Positions 14,947-23,546 are shown, counted from the first letter of the stretch. The stretch: DNA of 27,231 nucleotides from JBGTNQ01 sp038212375 (GCA_038212375.1 JBBQUO010000008.1:1-27231); one strand, 5' to 3'. Numbers and translations: made by a program. Notes: generated from the sequence alone by a model not told the origin.

Positions 14947-15486
14947 CTACTTCAAACCCTTACAAGAAGCGGCTGGAGAAAGGCCTGCTTTTTGAGCTTC
15001 ACTTGAAGTAGCAAAATATATTTTATTTTCTTCGCTAATTCGTTTCGCGCCAGAGCAAGCAACAAAATAGTATTTTGTACCATTTTTTGAAGCAACAATG
15101 GGTCCAGTTGGCACTGTTCCTAAAAGGCCCTTTGCACTCTTTGTAGAGGGAGCTAATTTGGTTGGTTTACTGATTGTACGAATAGAAGAACTTTTTGATG
15201 CTGTGGCTGGCTCAGAAACTGCGGCAGATTTCTCTGTTGCACTAGAAACTGAAGCGCTTGCCTCTGAAGTTACATGTATCGGTATTTCCGCTTTACGATA
15301 GGTAACAAGTTTACCAATACCGAACGAAATTAGCGCTATAAGGAACAACGTGAGGGCTATAAAAGCAGAATGGCGGTACCCTTGGCTTTTCCCCACCACT
15401 TCTCCCTTGGAGACGATATCGAACTCTTCTTCATTGAGGAGCTCTGCTGGGGGGTTGCGCTCTTCGCTGTTTTGCTCTATACTCAT
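14947..15486 (-). CDS. Single-pass membrane protein with C-terminal Cys-containing sunset-like domain
   Basis: 179 aa. An acidic N-terminal cytoplasmic part (1-38), one membrane helix (about 41-62), a low-complexity Ser/Ala/Thr/Lys linker (about 70-120), then a compact domain: GPIVASKNGTKYYFVACSGAKRIS, EENKIYFATSSEAQKAGLSPAASC. This resembles the small Ada-like 'sunset' domain (ASKNGTKYH..C....K.....I.F.S..EA...G..PA..C) often found at the end of bacterial surface proteins; the two cysteines fit a metal or disulfide pair, which the nearby DsbA/VKOR system could oxidise. TATAAT lies 7 bases before the ATG. Stand-alone gene. Confidence 0.72.
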   Translation of the reverse strand: MSIEQNSEERNPPAELLNEEEFDIVSKGEVVGKSQGYRHSAFIALTLFLIALISFGIGKLVTYRKAEIPIHVTSEASASVSSATEKSAAVSEPATASKSSSIRTISKPTKLAPSTKSAKGLLGTVPTGPIVASKNGTKYYFVACSGAKRISEENKIYFATSSEAQKAGLSPAASCKGLK

Positions 15487-15493
15487 CGGGTCA

Positions 15494-15499
15494 ATTATA
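15494..15499 (-). promoter_or_regulatory. -10 box, leaderless start of the sunset-domain gene
   Basis: TATAAT on the minus strand with a 7-base spacer (TGACCCG) to the ATG at 15486. The -35 is poor. Confidence 0.55.
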
Positions 15500-15569
15500 T
15501 AAGAAATTCATAGTTTTTGTATATGGTTTTTCAAAGCCAATACCCAATCTAAGATAAAACCTAAGTTTC

Positions 15570-15842
15570 ATGGCAACAAAAAAAGCAGGAGGTTCAAGTA
15601 AAAACGGCCGAGATTCAAATCCAAAATATTTGGGTATCAAAGTCACACCTGGCTCATCTACGCAAGTAGGTGCTGTTCTTGTTCGCCAGAGAGGAACTGA
15701 CGTGCTTCCAGGGAAAAACGTAGGAATGGGTCGCGATCATACTCTCTTTGCTCTCAAGGATGGGGTTGTAGAAATGGGCTCTAAAAGAAAAACTCACTTC
15801 GATAACACCGTCTTGAAGAAGAAGATCCTTCATATCGTCTAA
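15570..15842 (+). CDS. rpmA: Ribosomal protein bL27
   Basis: 90 aa. MATKKAGGSSKNGRDSNPKY is the typical bL27 start, followed by LGIKVTPGSSTQVGAVLVRQRGT and GKNVGMGRDHTLFALKDG. The N-terminal tail reaches the peptidyl transferase centre. The usual MAHKKAGG has Thr in place of His. bL27 normally follows bL21; here bL21 is about 7 kb away on the other strand. A terminator follows 3 bases after the stop. Confidence 0.97.
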   Translation: MATKKAGGSSKNGRDSNPKYLGIKVTPGSSTQVGAVLVRQRGTDVLPGKNVGMGRDHTLFALKDGVVEMGSKRKTHFDNTVLKKKILHIV

Positions 15843-15844
15843 TA

Positions 15845-15871
15845 CAAAAAATCGCCTTAGGCGGTTTTTTG
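15845..15871 (+). terminator. Terminator of rpmA
   Basis: CAAAAAATCGCC, loop TTA, GGCGGTTTTTTG, starting 2 bases after the stop codon. Confidence 0.88.
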
Positions 15872-15942
15872 TTGACTTCCCTTTTCTTTGGTGTACAAAG
15901 AAAGCTGGAAAGCAGTTCATTTTACTCAAACTGGAGAATAGT

Positions 15943-16368
15943 ATGTTTTCTCTTTTGGAATTTTTAGAGCGTGGTTCGGCTCATTCTGTAGCAGAGAAAG
16001 TGCTTTCAAGTTGTCACGTTTCCTTGAAAGATATCCAAAGACTCAAAAGAGCTTTAAACGACGGAAAAGTAGAAGGTATGTGGAATACATCATGTTTTAT
16101 TGGTATTCTCGCAGGAAGTTCTCCGTGCGGCTACTTTGAACTCAGAGGAAAGATCTTTCCTGAGCAAAAAGTGCTACGTGGATCTTACCCAATTGATAAG
16201 TACTGCGTATCAGTTAGGAAAGGCGATCATCCCAAAAACAACATACGATGTAGGTTCATGCTTCAGTGGACTCAAGAAGAAATCACTAAACGAAAGGAGA
16301 AACGAGAATTAATCTTGCAAAGAAGTGAGAAAAAGCAACCTCGTGGAACTTCTGTAATTTTTTCTTAA
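15943..16368 (+). CDS. 141-aa protein, unknown
   Basis: 141 aa, soluble. MFSLLEFLERGSAHSVAEKV starts a helical N half; the middle WNTSCFIGILAGSSPCGYFELRGKI and SVRKGDHPKNN resembles, to my eye, small hypothetical proteins of CPR bacteria, but I cannot name a domain. The C end is highly basic (KRKEKRELILQRSEKKQPR), suggesting nucleic acid contact. The start is supported by GGAG 8 bases upstream; a TTGACT box at 15873 with a weak -10 may be its promoter, and a strong terminator follows at once. Confidence 0.7.
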   Translation: MFSLLEFLERGSAHSVAEKVLSSCHVSLKDIQRLKRALNDGKVEGMWNTSCFIGILAGSSPCGYFELRGKIFPEQKVLRGSYPIDKYCVSVRKGDHPKNNIRCRFMLQWTQEEITKRKEKRELILQRSEKKQPRGTSVIFS

Positions 16369-16369
16369 C

Positions 16370-16402
16370 AAAAACCCCGCACAGAAATGTGCGGGGTTTT
16401 TT
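16370..16402. terminator. Two-way terminator
   Basis: CCCCGCACA (16375-16383), loop GAAA, TGTGCGGGG (16388-16396) flanked by A5 and T6. It serves the 141-aa gene and, on the other strand, rplI. Confidence 0.92.
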
Positions 16403-16419
16403 CGAAAGAGATATGGATC

Positions 16420-16863
16420 TTACTTAGCAAGTACCACGAGTGTAAACGTTACCTTTACATTCTGAACCCTTACCTCAATCACATGTTCTCCGGATGTTTT
16501 TATTGGCTTTTCAAGGTTTATGTATTCTGGAAGAATCTGGAGTCTTGTCTGTTCCATAAGCACAGGGACAATCTCTGCCGCATGAATACCCGCAAAAAGA
16601 TGGCCCTTATCGTTTGCAGACTCCATCATTTCAATTCGCACACCTTCGAGGTCTTTTAGATTCTTCATAAGTAAATCTTCGTGAATTTTTTGCTCACCAT
16701 CAGCAGCAGCTTTTTTGCCCATAAGGCGCTTTACCGCAGCATCAGTTGCAATTTCTGCAAGCTTTTTTGGGAACAGAAAGTTCATTGCATATCCATCTGA
16801 GACGTTTTTAATTTCGTATTTATTACCAATATTTCGTACCTGCAGCAAAAGAATAACTTTCAT
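16420..16863 (-). CDS. rplI: Ribosomal protein bL9
   Basis: 147 aa, normal length. The N domain MKVILLLQVRNIGNKYEIKNV and DGYAMNFLFPKKLAEIA corresponds to the VxNIGxxGxxxxVxxGYARNFLxPxxxA signature, followed by the central helix and a C-terminal domain (NDKGHLFAGIHAAEIVPVL). Some CPR lineages are reported to lack bL9, so its presence is a useful lineage marker. It is monocistronic, away from bS6/bS18, with no Shine-Dalgarno. Confidence 0.95.
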   Translation of the reverse strand: MKVILLLQVRNIGNKYEIKNVSDGYAMNFLFPKKLAEIATDAAVKRLMGKKAAADGEQKIHEDLLMKNLKDLEGVRIEMMESANDKGHLFAGIHAAEIVPVLMEQTRLQILPEYINLEKPIKTSGEHVIEVRVQNVKVTFTLVVLAK

Positions 16864-16980
16864 AAATGTCTATAGCGATTATCAGTTAATAGAGTAAGTA
16901 AGTGTATTTTAATGATTTTTAGAGAAAAGTCTAATGCCAAACAACCGTCAATCAAACTTATCTATAATCGGCTTGATTGG

Positions 16981-18207
16981 CTATTGCGCTAACAATAAGC
17001 TAATTGCTTTTTCCTTCTGTGGATCCTTCCCAGCCACCTGATCAGCCTTTGTCATATCAACTACCACATCTGGCTTAATACCTGTTGCAGAGATCGATGT
17101 GCCGTTTGGTGTAAGCCATCGTGCAATAGTCACTTTCAGTGAAGTAGTAGGAGTAATATCTACCAGCTCTTGTACAGATCCTTTTCCGAAGGTTTTTTGA
17201 CCAACAAGGGTCGCGACGTGGTGTTGTTGAAGTGCGCCTGAAAGAATTTCGGATGCAGATGCGGAGCCACCATCTACCAATATAATAAATTTTAAATCTT
17301 TTCCAAAAATGTCATAGCCTTTACTGTGGTAGACGGTAGGTGCTTGTTTTGCCCCATAATCTTCACTCACGATAACGTCTCCAGCCGGCAAGAACCAACT
17401 TGCCATATCGATAGCCGCTTCAAGATAGCCTCCTGGATTACCTCTCAAATCGAGTAAAAGTTTTTTGCTACCAGATTGTACAAACTCCCTTAGGGCATTT
17501 CTAAATAGGTCCGGAGACTGAGCAGAGAAGCTATACAAACTTATCTCAAATACTCCTTGAGAATCTAGTTCTGATGTAATAGTTGGAATATCAATGACCT
17601 CACGATTCATACTCAACTCTACTGGATCCTTAGAGCCGATATGAAGAACTGAGAGCACTACTTTTGTACCTTCCTTTCCGCGAATAAGGGCGATAGCATC
17701 GTCAGCGCTCAAACTTGCTGTTGAGGTGCCATTAATTGAGAGGATCTTGTCCCCTGCCTTTACACCAGCGCGATATGCTGGAGTATTTTTGAGTGGTGAA
17801 ATGACTGTGAGAATGCCATCTTGTACACCAACCTCCATTCCTACTCCTTCAAAGTTCCCTCTTACACTGCTCTGAAATATTTCGTTTTGAGCAGGTGGAA
17901 AGAATACAGTATATGGATCTCCGAATGATGCAGTGAGACCTTGGATAGCGCCGTACACTTTTTGTTCGTCGATTGGAGAACTACTACTATGTGTTGGCAC
18001 ATACTTTTCGTTCAAAATATTCCACGCTTTCCAAAAAATGGAAAAGTCTACATTTTGAGGTTGCCCGAGAGTTTTGCCAGTAAGGTTTTGGAATGACTGA
18101 CTAGACTGCATATGAGAAATTCCTGATTGGTATCCAGCAAAAAACGTGCCACCTAAAAGAAAGATGACAAGTATTGATGCAACTACATTCCGGATTGGTG
18201 ATTTCAT
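16981..18207 (-). CDS. S41-family C-terminal processing protease (CtpA/Prc type)
   Basis: 408 aa from ATG 18207 (the open frame adds 12 codons from a TTG covered by the -35 box). An N-terminal membrane anchor or signal, then the S41 N region (FGDPYTVFFPPAQNEIF), a PDZ domain (GVGMEVGVQDGILTVISPLKNTPAYRAGVKAGDKI..., substrate-recognising), and the protease core with DLRGNPGG, the nucleophile Ser in GGSASASEI (about S317) and the catalytic Lys in TFGKGS (about K342). These proteases trim or degrade secreted and membrane proteins, including wall hydrolases. The layout matches a periplasmic/extracytoplasmic enzyme beside M23 and SLT genes in the same window. Confidence 0.94.
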   Translation of the reverse strand: MKSPIRNVVASILVIFLLGGTFFAGYQSGISHMQSSQSFQNLTGKTLGQPQNVDFSIFWKAWNILNEKYVPTHSSSSPIDEQKVYGAIQGLTASFGDPYTVFFPPAQNEIFQSSVRGNFEGVGMEVGVQDGILTVISPLKNTPAYRAGVKAGDKILSINGTSTASLSADDAIALIRGKEGTKVVLSVLHIGSKDPVELSMNREVIDIPTITSELDSQGVFEISLYSFSAQSPDLFRNALREFVQSGSKKLLLDLRGNPGGYLEAAIDMASWFLPAGDVIVSEDYGAKQAPTVYHSKGYDIFGKDLKFIILVDGGSASASEILSGALQQHHVATLVGQKTFGKGSVQELVDITPTTSLKVTIARWLTPNGTSISATGIKPDVVVDMTKADQVAGKDPQKEKAISLLLAQ

Positions 18208-18214
18208 GAAACTT

Positions 18215-18243
18215 ATTTTAAATATGATACCACAGAGTTTCAA
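18215..18243 (-). promoter_or_regulatory. Promoter for leaderless ctpA-like mRNA
   Basis: On the minus strand TTGAAA (18238-18243), 17-bp spacer, TAAAAT (18215-18220), then 7 bases (AAGTTTC) and the ATG at 18207. Both boxes are good, making this the best supported leaderless start in the window. Confidence 0.72.
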
Positions 18244-18335
18244 ATGCTAGTGAAACATACAATACACTGCCATTAGATACATACTCGTGGCAAGAGCATG
18301 GTATACTAATTTCAATTACTCTCGCATATATATAC

Positions 18336-19250
18336 ATGATAAGACGATTTCAATACAAAGACGCTACATGGATCGATATCCAGACTCCAACAGAAGAAGA
18401 AACTCGGGCCATCATGGAAGAGTTTGCGGTAAATCCCAATGTGATAAGTGAGCTTATCGGGCCTTCAATGAAAAGCCGTGTTGAGCTTCACAAAAATTAT
18501 ATCTACATGATTTTGCATTTCCCTGTGTTTAAACACAGCCATGCAGATGAGATGCGTCAAGAAGTTGACTTTATTGTTGGAAAAAACTTTGTTATTACTG
18601 TTCGTTACGACACTATTGATGCGATCGAAAAGTTTACAAAAATCATTGAAGTAAATTCCATCCTCGACCGTGGTATCGAAGAAAACTGCACCACTATTCT
18701 CTTTTTTGGAATTATCGCCCAAATTTACCAATCTCTTGCAAATGAACTCGATTATATCGAGGGAAGTATTAGCTCAATCGAGCAAGCGATATTTGAAGGA
18801 AGAGAAAAAGACATGGTCTTTGCACTCTCTCAAGTAGGACGCAATCTCTTAAACTTCAAAAAGTCTACCGATTTTCATAGTGAAGTTCTCACCTCGCTCG
18901 ATAGTTATGGTAGGACAATTTTTGATGAGCATTTCTCATATCACACAAGAAAGATCCAAGATGAATTCACAAAGATTAAAAACCTACTCAACAACAACAT
19001 CGCTTCCGTCAGAGAACTTCGCGAAACAAACGACTCTATCCTCTCTACAAAACAAAATGAGATAATGAAAACTCTTACTGTAATGGCATTTGTTACATTC
19101 CCTCTTACTCTTATGGCAGCAATATTTAGTATGGATACAAAATATACTCCAATTGTCGGTATGGAAAACGATTTCTGGATTGTGATGGGTATTATGGCCT
19201 TTGCAGGAGTCTGTATGTTTTCGTTCTTCAAATACAAAAAGTGGTTTTAA
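18336..19250 (+). CDS. corA: CorA-family divalent cation channel with altered GMN motif
   Basis: 304 aa. It has the CorA layout: an N-terminal alpha/beta domain, a long helical stalk (about 105-245), and two C-terminal membrane helices (about 247-264 and 281-299) with a basic end (FKYKKWF). CorA pentamers bring in Mg2+, Co2+ or Ni2+. The signature GMN tripeptide expected right after the first helix is replaced by S265-M-D267 (AAIFSMDTKY); a GMEN occurs later in the loop (275-278). GMN is the ion-selectivity ring in CorA, so this protein may differ in selectivity, or be an exporter/ZntB-like variant. A TATACT at about 18303 may be its -10. Confidence 0.85.
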   Translation: MIRRFQYKDATWIDIQTPTEEETRAIMEEFAVNPNVISELIGPSMKSRVELHKNYIYMILHFPVFKHSHADEMRQEVDFIVGKNFVITVRYDTIDAIEKFTKIIEVNSILDRGIEENCTTILFFGIIAQIYQSLANELDYIEGSISSIEQAIFEGREKDMVFALSQVGRNLLNFKKSTDFHSEVLTSLDSYGRTIFDEHFSYHTRKIQDEFTKIKNLLNNNIASVRELRETNDSILSTKQNEIMKTLTVMAFVTFPLTLMAAIFSMDTKYTPIVGMENDFWIVMGIMAFAGVCMFSFFKYKKWF

Positions 19251-19291
19251 CAACAACTTGCTGCTTTTAGTAATTAGGTTCTAAGAAATCC

Positions 19292-20680
19292 ATGCTGAAA
19301 CTTCATAATACACTTACTGGGACACTCGAAGAGTTCAAGTCGATCAGCGATGGGAAGGCTTTGATGTATAACTGCGGTCCTACAGTTTATAACTACGCGC
19401 ATATAGGCAACCTTCGTTCATATGTATTTGCTGATACACTTCGAAGAACGCTGCAATATCTGGGCTACGAAGTGACGCAAGTCATCAATATTACCGACGT
19501 AGGACACCTTTCAGACGATGGCGACGAAGGTGAAGACAAAATGACCAAAGCGCTCAAGCGTCTTGGTAAACCGATGACTACAAGCGCAATGCGAGAAGTG
19601 GCAGATCTCTATTTTGAAGAATTCAAAAAAGACTTACGTAAGCTGCATATTGAGCTTCCTACGTATTTTCCATTTGCAAGTGACCATCTTGTTGAAGATA
19701 TGAAGCTCGTAGAGACTCTGATAGAAAAAGGTTTTGCGTACAAAACTTCTGACGGGATTTATTTTGATACCGAAAAAGATCCTCACTACGGCAAGCTCGG
19801 ACAACTCACTCCAATATCGGACGAGCAATCTCGCATAGGTATGAATTCTGAGAAAAAAAACCCCCGCGATTTTGCACTTTGGAAATTCAATAATGAACTC
19901 GGATACGAGTCTGCGCTCGGTCGCGGATTCCCTGGTTGGCACATTGAGTGTTCTGCCATGGCGATGAAATATCTTGGAGAGACTTTTGATATCCATACTG
20001 GTGGCATCGATCATATTCCTGTCCATCACAATAACGAAATCGCTCAGTCTGAATCTGCAACTGGAAAACCCTTTGCTCATTACTGGATGCACAACGGGTT
20101 CGTAAATGTAGAAAGCGGCAAGATGGCAAAGTCAGAAGGTAATTTTTTGAGCTTGCAAACACTCCAAGAAAGAAACTTTCTTCCACTCGCCTATCGATAC
20201 TGGCTTTTACAAGCTCGCTACTCGACGCAGGTAAACTTTACTTTTGAGGCGCTCGAGGCTGCACAGCAAGCATATAAAAAACTGGTTAAAACGTGGCAAC
20301 AACTTCCTGATGGCGGAACTTCTTCAAAACACCATATTGATACTTTTCAGTCATTTATTGAAGATGATTTAGATACTGCAAAATCACTTGCTCTTATATG
20401 GGAACTTCTTAAAGATGATTCTGTTGTTGCTGCAGACAAAAAAACAACCATCGCAGAATTCGACAAAGTGCTTGGTCTCAACATTTCAAAGCAACCAATA
20501 GAAAGTGCCGGGGGTATTAAAGTTGAAGATGAGCACTTGGTGAGCGAACTACTTGCAAAACGTGTAGAAGCTCGGAAACATAAGGACTTTAAAACATCAG
20601 ACGAGATGAGAGATGCACTCGCAAAACTTGGATATAAAATTGAAGACAAACCAGAAGGCACAATAATCTCTCAAATCTAA
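19292..20680 (+). CDS. cysS: Cysteinyl-tRNA synthetase
   Basis: 462 aa class I synthetase. CGPTVYNYAHIGNLRSYVFADTLRR holds the first zinc Cys and the HIGH motif; FPGWHIECSAMAMKYLGETFDIHTGGIDHIPVHHNNEIAQSES gives the other zinc ligands; KMAKSEGNF is the KMSKS variant with Ala at the third position. The C-terminal DALR-like helical part is complete. Single gene between corA and two terminators. Confidence 0.97.
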   Translation: MLKLHNTLTGTLEEFKSISDGKALMYNCGPTVYNYAHIGNLRSYVFADTLRRTLQYLGYEVTQVINITDVGHLSDDGDEGEDKMTKALKRLGKPMTTSAMREVADLYFEEFKKDLRKLHIELPTYFPFASDHLVEDMKLVETLIEKGFAYKTSDGIYFDTEKDPHYGKLGQLTPISDEQSRIGMNSEKKNPRDFALWKFNNELGYESALGRGFPGWHIECSAMAMKYLGETFDIHTGGIDHIPVHHNNEIAQSESATGKPFAHYWMHNGFVNVESGKMAKSEGNFLSLQTLQERNFLPLAYRYWLLQARYSTQVNFTFEALEAAQQAYKKLVKTWQQLPDGGTSSKHHIDTFQSFIEDDLDTAKSLALIWELLKDDSVVAADKKTTIAEFDKVLGLNISKQPIESAGGIKVEDEHLVSELLAKRVEARKHKDFKTSDEMRDALAKLGYKIEDKPEGTIISQI

Positions 20681-20681
20681 A

Positions 20682-20707
20682 ATATCCCTTAAAATAAGGG
20701 TATTTTT
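20682..20707 (+). terminator. Terminator of cysS
   Basis: ATATCCCTTA, loop AAA, TAAGGGTAT, then TTTTT. It begins just after the stop codon. Confidence 0.75.
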
Positions 20708-20741
20708 ACTATTGTTGTGTGCAAAATGAAAAAATAAGAGA

Positions 20742-20775
20742 ATCCCGTTCACACATTGTGTGAACGGGATTTTTG
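20742..20775 (+). terminator. Second terminator after cysS
   Basis: ATCCCGTTCACACA (20742-20755) and its complement (20757-20770) followed by TTTTT. Only 34 bases separate it from the first one and no gene lies between, so it is a back-up insulating dnaB. Confidence 0.8.
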
Positions 20776-20904
20776 CTTGCATAGTTCATGGTATTGTATT
20801 TTGCTATAAACTAAACCCTATACGTTAGAAGTTTAATTCATTCTCCACACCTTAGTAACACATTGTTCATTGATTGTGACGTTTCATCGCAAGACTCAGG
20901 ATGG

Positions 20905-20910
20905 TAAGAT
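20905..20910 (+). promoter_or_regulatory. -10-like box 6 bases before dnaB
   Basis: TAAGAT (20905-20910), TCCTAC, ATG at 20917. The -35 candidate TTTCAT at 17-bp spacing is weak. Same geometry as the other leaderless starts. Confidence 0.4.
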
Positions 20911-20916
20911 TCCTAC

Positions 20917-22299
20917 ATGGCAGATAATATCATTCGAGAAAAAGTTCGAATCCCCCCACAGAACATTGAAGCAGAGATGGCTCTTCTTGGTTCTATTATG
21001 CTGCGCCCAGACTCAATCTATGAAATCGTGGACATTGTCACACCGAAAACGTTTTATGCAGATCGTCATGCTGTTATTTATGATGCAATGCTCGATCTGT
21101 TTGGAAAGCGTCGGCCTATCGATCTTCTGTCGCTCTCTTCTCATCTCAAAGAAAAGAATCAGCTCGACTCAGTCGGAGGTGCAAGCTATCTAACCGAAAT
21201 CGTCAACACAGTTCCCTCTTCTGCAAACATCAAGCACTACGCGGAGATCGCATCAAAAAAGTTTCTTATGCGACGTCTCATTGATGCATCAGAATATATT
21301 TCACACCTCGGATACGATGAGGGAACTGAGATTGAAGAGACTCTCGACAAGGCAGAAAAGCAAATCTATGAAGTAACTCAGGGAGGTACCCCTCACAAGT
21401 TCGTCGCCATGAAAGACGAACTCGTTGAAGCATGGGAGCGTCTCGACAATCTCCATAACAACAAAGGTGAACTTCGCGGTGTTTCTACGGGATTTCCTGA
21501 AATCGACAGTAAACTCGCAGGCCTCCAAAAAGCAGACCTCATTATTCTTGCAGCAAGACCATCAATGGGAAAGACAGCCCTCGCACTCGACATTGCCCGA
21601 CAAGCTGCCGTAAACCACAATGTACCTGTGGGTATATTCTCGCTCGAAATGAGTTCCCAGCAGCTCGTCGACCGTATGCTTGCCTCTCAGGCAAATGTTG
21701 ATGCATGGAAACTCCGTACTGGAAAACTGACAAGTGAGGAAGACTTCGCATCGATTCGCAAATCACTTGATCAACTTTCTCAAGCGCCTATTTATATCGA
21801 CGATCAACCTGGAAACACTATACTCAAAATGCGTTCTGTTGCTCGGCGTCTCAAAAGTGAGAAAGGTCTCGGGCTTCTTATTGTTGATTACCTCCAGCTC
21901 ATGGTGCCGCCTGGAGGCAAGGCAAACGACAACCTTGTTCAGCAAGTGACAGAAATCTCTCGGTCACTCAAAAACTTAGCCCGTGAGCTCGACGTGCCAG
22001 TGCTTGCCCTCTCGCAGCTTTCCCGTGCCGTAGAGAGCCGAGGAGGCCGTCCTCGCCTTTCTGACCTCCGTGACTCAGGATCTATTGAACAAGACGCAGA
22101 TGTTGTTATGTTCATTCACCGTGAAGACAAGTACAAGGACGCATCAGAAAAAACAAATATCGCAGAAATTCTTATCGAAAAACACCGAAATGGAGAGACC
22201 GGAAAAGTTGACCTTTTCTTTAACGAAAAGAAAGCAACATTCCAAAGCATCGACAAGAGTCAGTTTGGAGGAGCAGAAAAAGAGTTTGAAAGTTTTTAA
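20917..22299 (+). CDS. dnaB: Replicative DNA helicase DnaB
   Basis: 460 aa, usual length. The N-terminal domain (PPQNIEAEMALLGSIMLRPDSI) is followed by the RecA-like core with Walker A ARPSMGKT (213-220), FSLEMSSQQLVDRM, the Walker B region LLIVDYLQLM and SQLSRAVESRGGRPRLSDLRDSGSIEQDADVV. It unwinds the replication fork as a hexamer. recR starts 4 bases later, so replication and recombination mediator are cotranscribed. No intein is present. Confidence 0.97.
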   Translation: MADNIIREKVRIPPQNIEAEMALLGSIMLRPDSIYEIVDIVTPKTFYADRHAVIYDAMLDLFGKRRPIDLLSLSSHLKEKNQLDSVGGASYLTEIVNTVPSSANIKHYAEIASKKFLMRRLIDASEYISHLGYDEGTEIEETLDKAEKQIYEVTQGGTPHKFVAMKDELVEAWERLDNLHNNKGELRGVSTGFPEIDSKLAGLQKADLIILAARPSMGKTALALDIARQAAVNHNVPVGIFSLEMSSQQLVDRMLASQANVDAWKLRTGKLTSEEDFASIRKSLDQLSQAPIYIDDQPGNTILKMRSVARRLKSEKGLGLLIVDYLQLMVPPGGKANDNLVQQVTEISRSLKNLARELDVPVLALSQLSRAVESRGGRPRLSDLRDSGSIEQDADVVMFIHREDKYKDASEKTNIAEILIEKHRNGETGKVDLFFNEKKATFQSIDKSQFGGAEKEFESF

Positions 22300-22302
22300 T
22301 CT

Positions 22303-22920
22303 ATGAATTCAATAAACAAGCTCACCGAACTTTTCCAAAGGTTCCCTGGTATCGGCCCAAGACAATCAAAACGATTTGTGTATTTTCTTTTGTCTCAAAA
22401 CCAATCCTATATACAAGAACTCATTCGAGAACTCGAAGTGCTGAAGCAAGACATTGTAATGTGCGACTCGTGCTTTCGTTTTTTTAGTCGTAATACCTCG
22501 AAGTCAAACCTTTGTTCAATCTGTAGTAATGGAAACCGTGATCACAATAAACTCATGATTGTATCAAGTGATGCTGACCTAGAAAACGTTGAAAGGACGA
22601 GCGTATATGACGGTCTCTATCTCGTACTTGGCGGCACAGTCCCCGTACTCGATAAAGAACCTGGAAAAAAGATTCGAGTGAAAGGTCTTACTGATACTGT
22701 AAGTGCTCGTGCACAAAACGGTCTTTCAGAAATCATCTTAGCAATGAGTGCAAATACTGAGGGAGAAAATACTGGCGAATATGTAGAAGCTGTGCTCAAA
22801 CCCATATCAGAAAAATTCTCTATAAAAATATCTCATCTTGGGCGTGGCCTCTCTACTGGTCTGGAGCTCGAATATTCTGACAGCGACACTATTGCAAGCG
22901 CTCTCAAAAATCGTACATAA
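22303..22920 (+). CDS. recR: Recombination mediator RecR
   Basis: 205 aa. Helix-hairpin-helix FQRFPGIGPRQSKRFVYFLL (11-30), zinc finger C54-x2-C57...C71-x2-C74, a TOPRIM region (KLMIVSSDADLENVE; YLVLGGTVPVLD), and a C-terminal GRGLSTGLELEYSDSDTIASAL. RecR loads RecA with RecO or RecF. Unlike many bacteria, where recR follows dnaX, it follows dnaB here. Confidence 0.96.
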   Translation: MNSINKLTELFQRFPGIGPRQSKRFVYFLLSQNQSYIQELIRELEVLKQDIVMCDSCFRFFSRNTSKSNLCSICSNGNRDHNKLMIVSSDADLENVERTSVYDGLYLVLGGTVPVLDKEPGKKIRVKGLTDTVSARAQNGLSEIILAMSANTEGENTGEYVEAVLKPISEKFSIKISHLGRGLSTGLELEYSDSDTIASALKNRT

Positions 22921-22930
22921 AATCTCACTA

Positions 22931-22964
22931 AATAAAAATCACTCATTTGGGAGTGATTTTTATT
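22931..22964. terminator. Two-way terminator between recR and rplU
   Basis: AATAAAAATCACTC, loop ATTTGG, GAGTGATTTTTATT. It overlaps the rplU stop codon and suits both converging genes. Confidence 0.85.
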
Positions 22965-23355
22965 ACTTAATACTAGTGATTTTAACTTGAAAGAAAGGTT
23001 GGCGATGGCCGTTTTTCTTGTAGTATCTACTCTTTTGCTTGTATTTGATAACGGTAACTTTCTGAGCTCTACCGATATCTTCGAGAGTTGCAGTGACCTT
23101 GGCACCAGAGATGTATGGAGTACCGATTTTAGTTGCGCCATCTTCGAGGAGGAGTACGTTGTCGAAGGTGATAGTATCCCCTTCTTTGTACTCACCAATC
23201 ATTTTTTCAATCTTAAGGAGTTCTCCTTCAGAAACTTTGTATTGCTTTCCTCCAGTAGCGATCACTGCAAAAACGCCAGATTTTGGCTGTTTTGGAGCTT
23301 TTGGTGCCTTTACGGCTTTTGGCTTTGCTTCTTTTGTTGCTGTTTTTGCAGGCAT
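22963..23355 (-). CDS. rplU: Ribosomal protein bL21 with basic N-terminal extension
   Basis: 130 aa. The bL21 core begins at FAVIATGGKQYKVSEGELLKIEK and ends KYKQKSRYYKKNGHRQPFFQVKI. An extra N-terminal stretch of about 27 residues is rich in Lys, Ala and Pro (MPAKTATKEAKPKAVKAPKA...), which is longer than the standard protein (about 103 aa) and probably disordered. The expected partner bL27 is not adjacent. A TAGAAT 9 bases before the ATG with TTGCCA upstream may be the promoter. Confidence 0.95.
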   Translation of the reverse strand: MPAKTATKEAKPKAVKAPKAPKQPKSGVFAVIATGGKQYKVSEGELLKIEKMIGEYKEGDTITFDNVLLLEDGATKIGTPYISGAKVTATLEDIGRAQKVTVIKYKQKSRYYKKNGHRQPFFQVKITSIK

Positions 23356-23450
23356 AGTGGGTACATTCTATACAAAATAGCTTTTTTGGCAAGCCCCTCT
23401 GATACCAAACTGAGGATTACTAAAATGTGGCTAAGATTATGGATATAGGC

Positions 23451-23483
23451 TAGCCCCGGTTTAGCAAAGCTAAACCGGGGCTA
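23451..23483 (+). repeat. Perfect 14-bp inverted repeat without T-run
   Basis: TAGCCCCGGTTTAG (23451-23464), loop CAAAG, CTAAACCGGGGCTA (23469-23482), GC-rich in an AT-rich gap. No T-run follows on either strand, so it is not an ordinary terminator. It sits above the leader of the 58-aa ORF. The rest of 23356-23450 shows nothing clear. Confidence 0.6.
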
Positions 23484-23546
23484 AATCCTCTCCAAAGCAA
23501 CATGTGAGTGGATGCAGCAGTAAACATAGGAACGGAAATCTCGATC

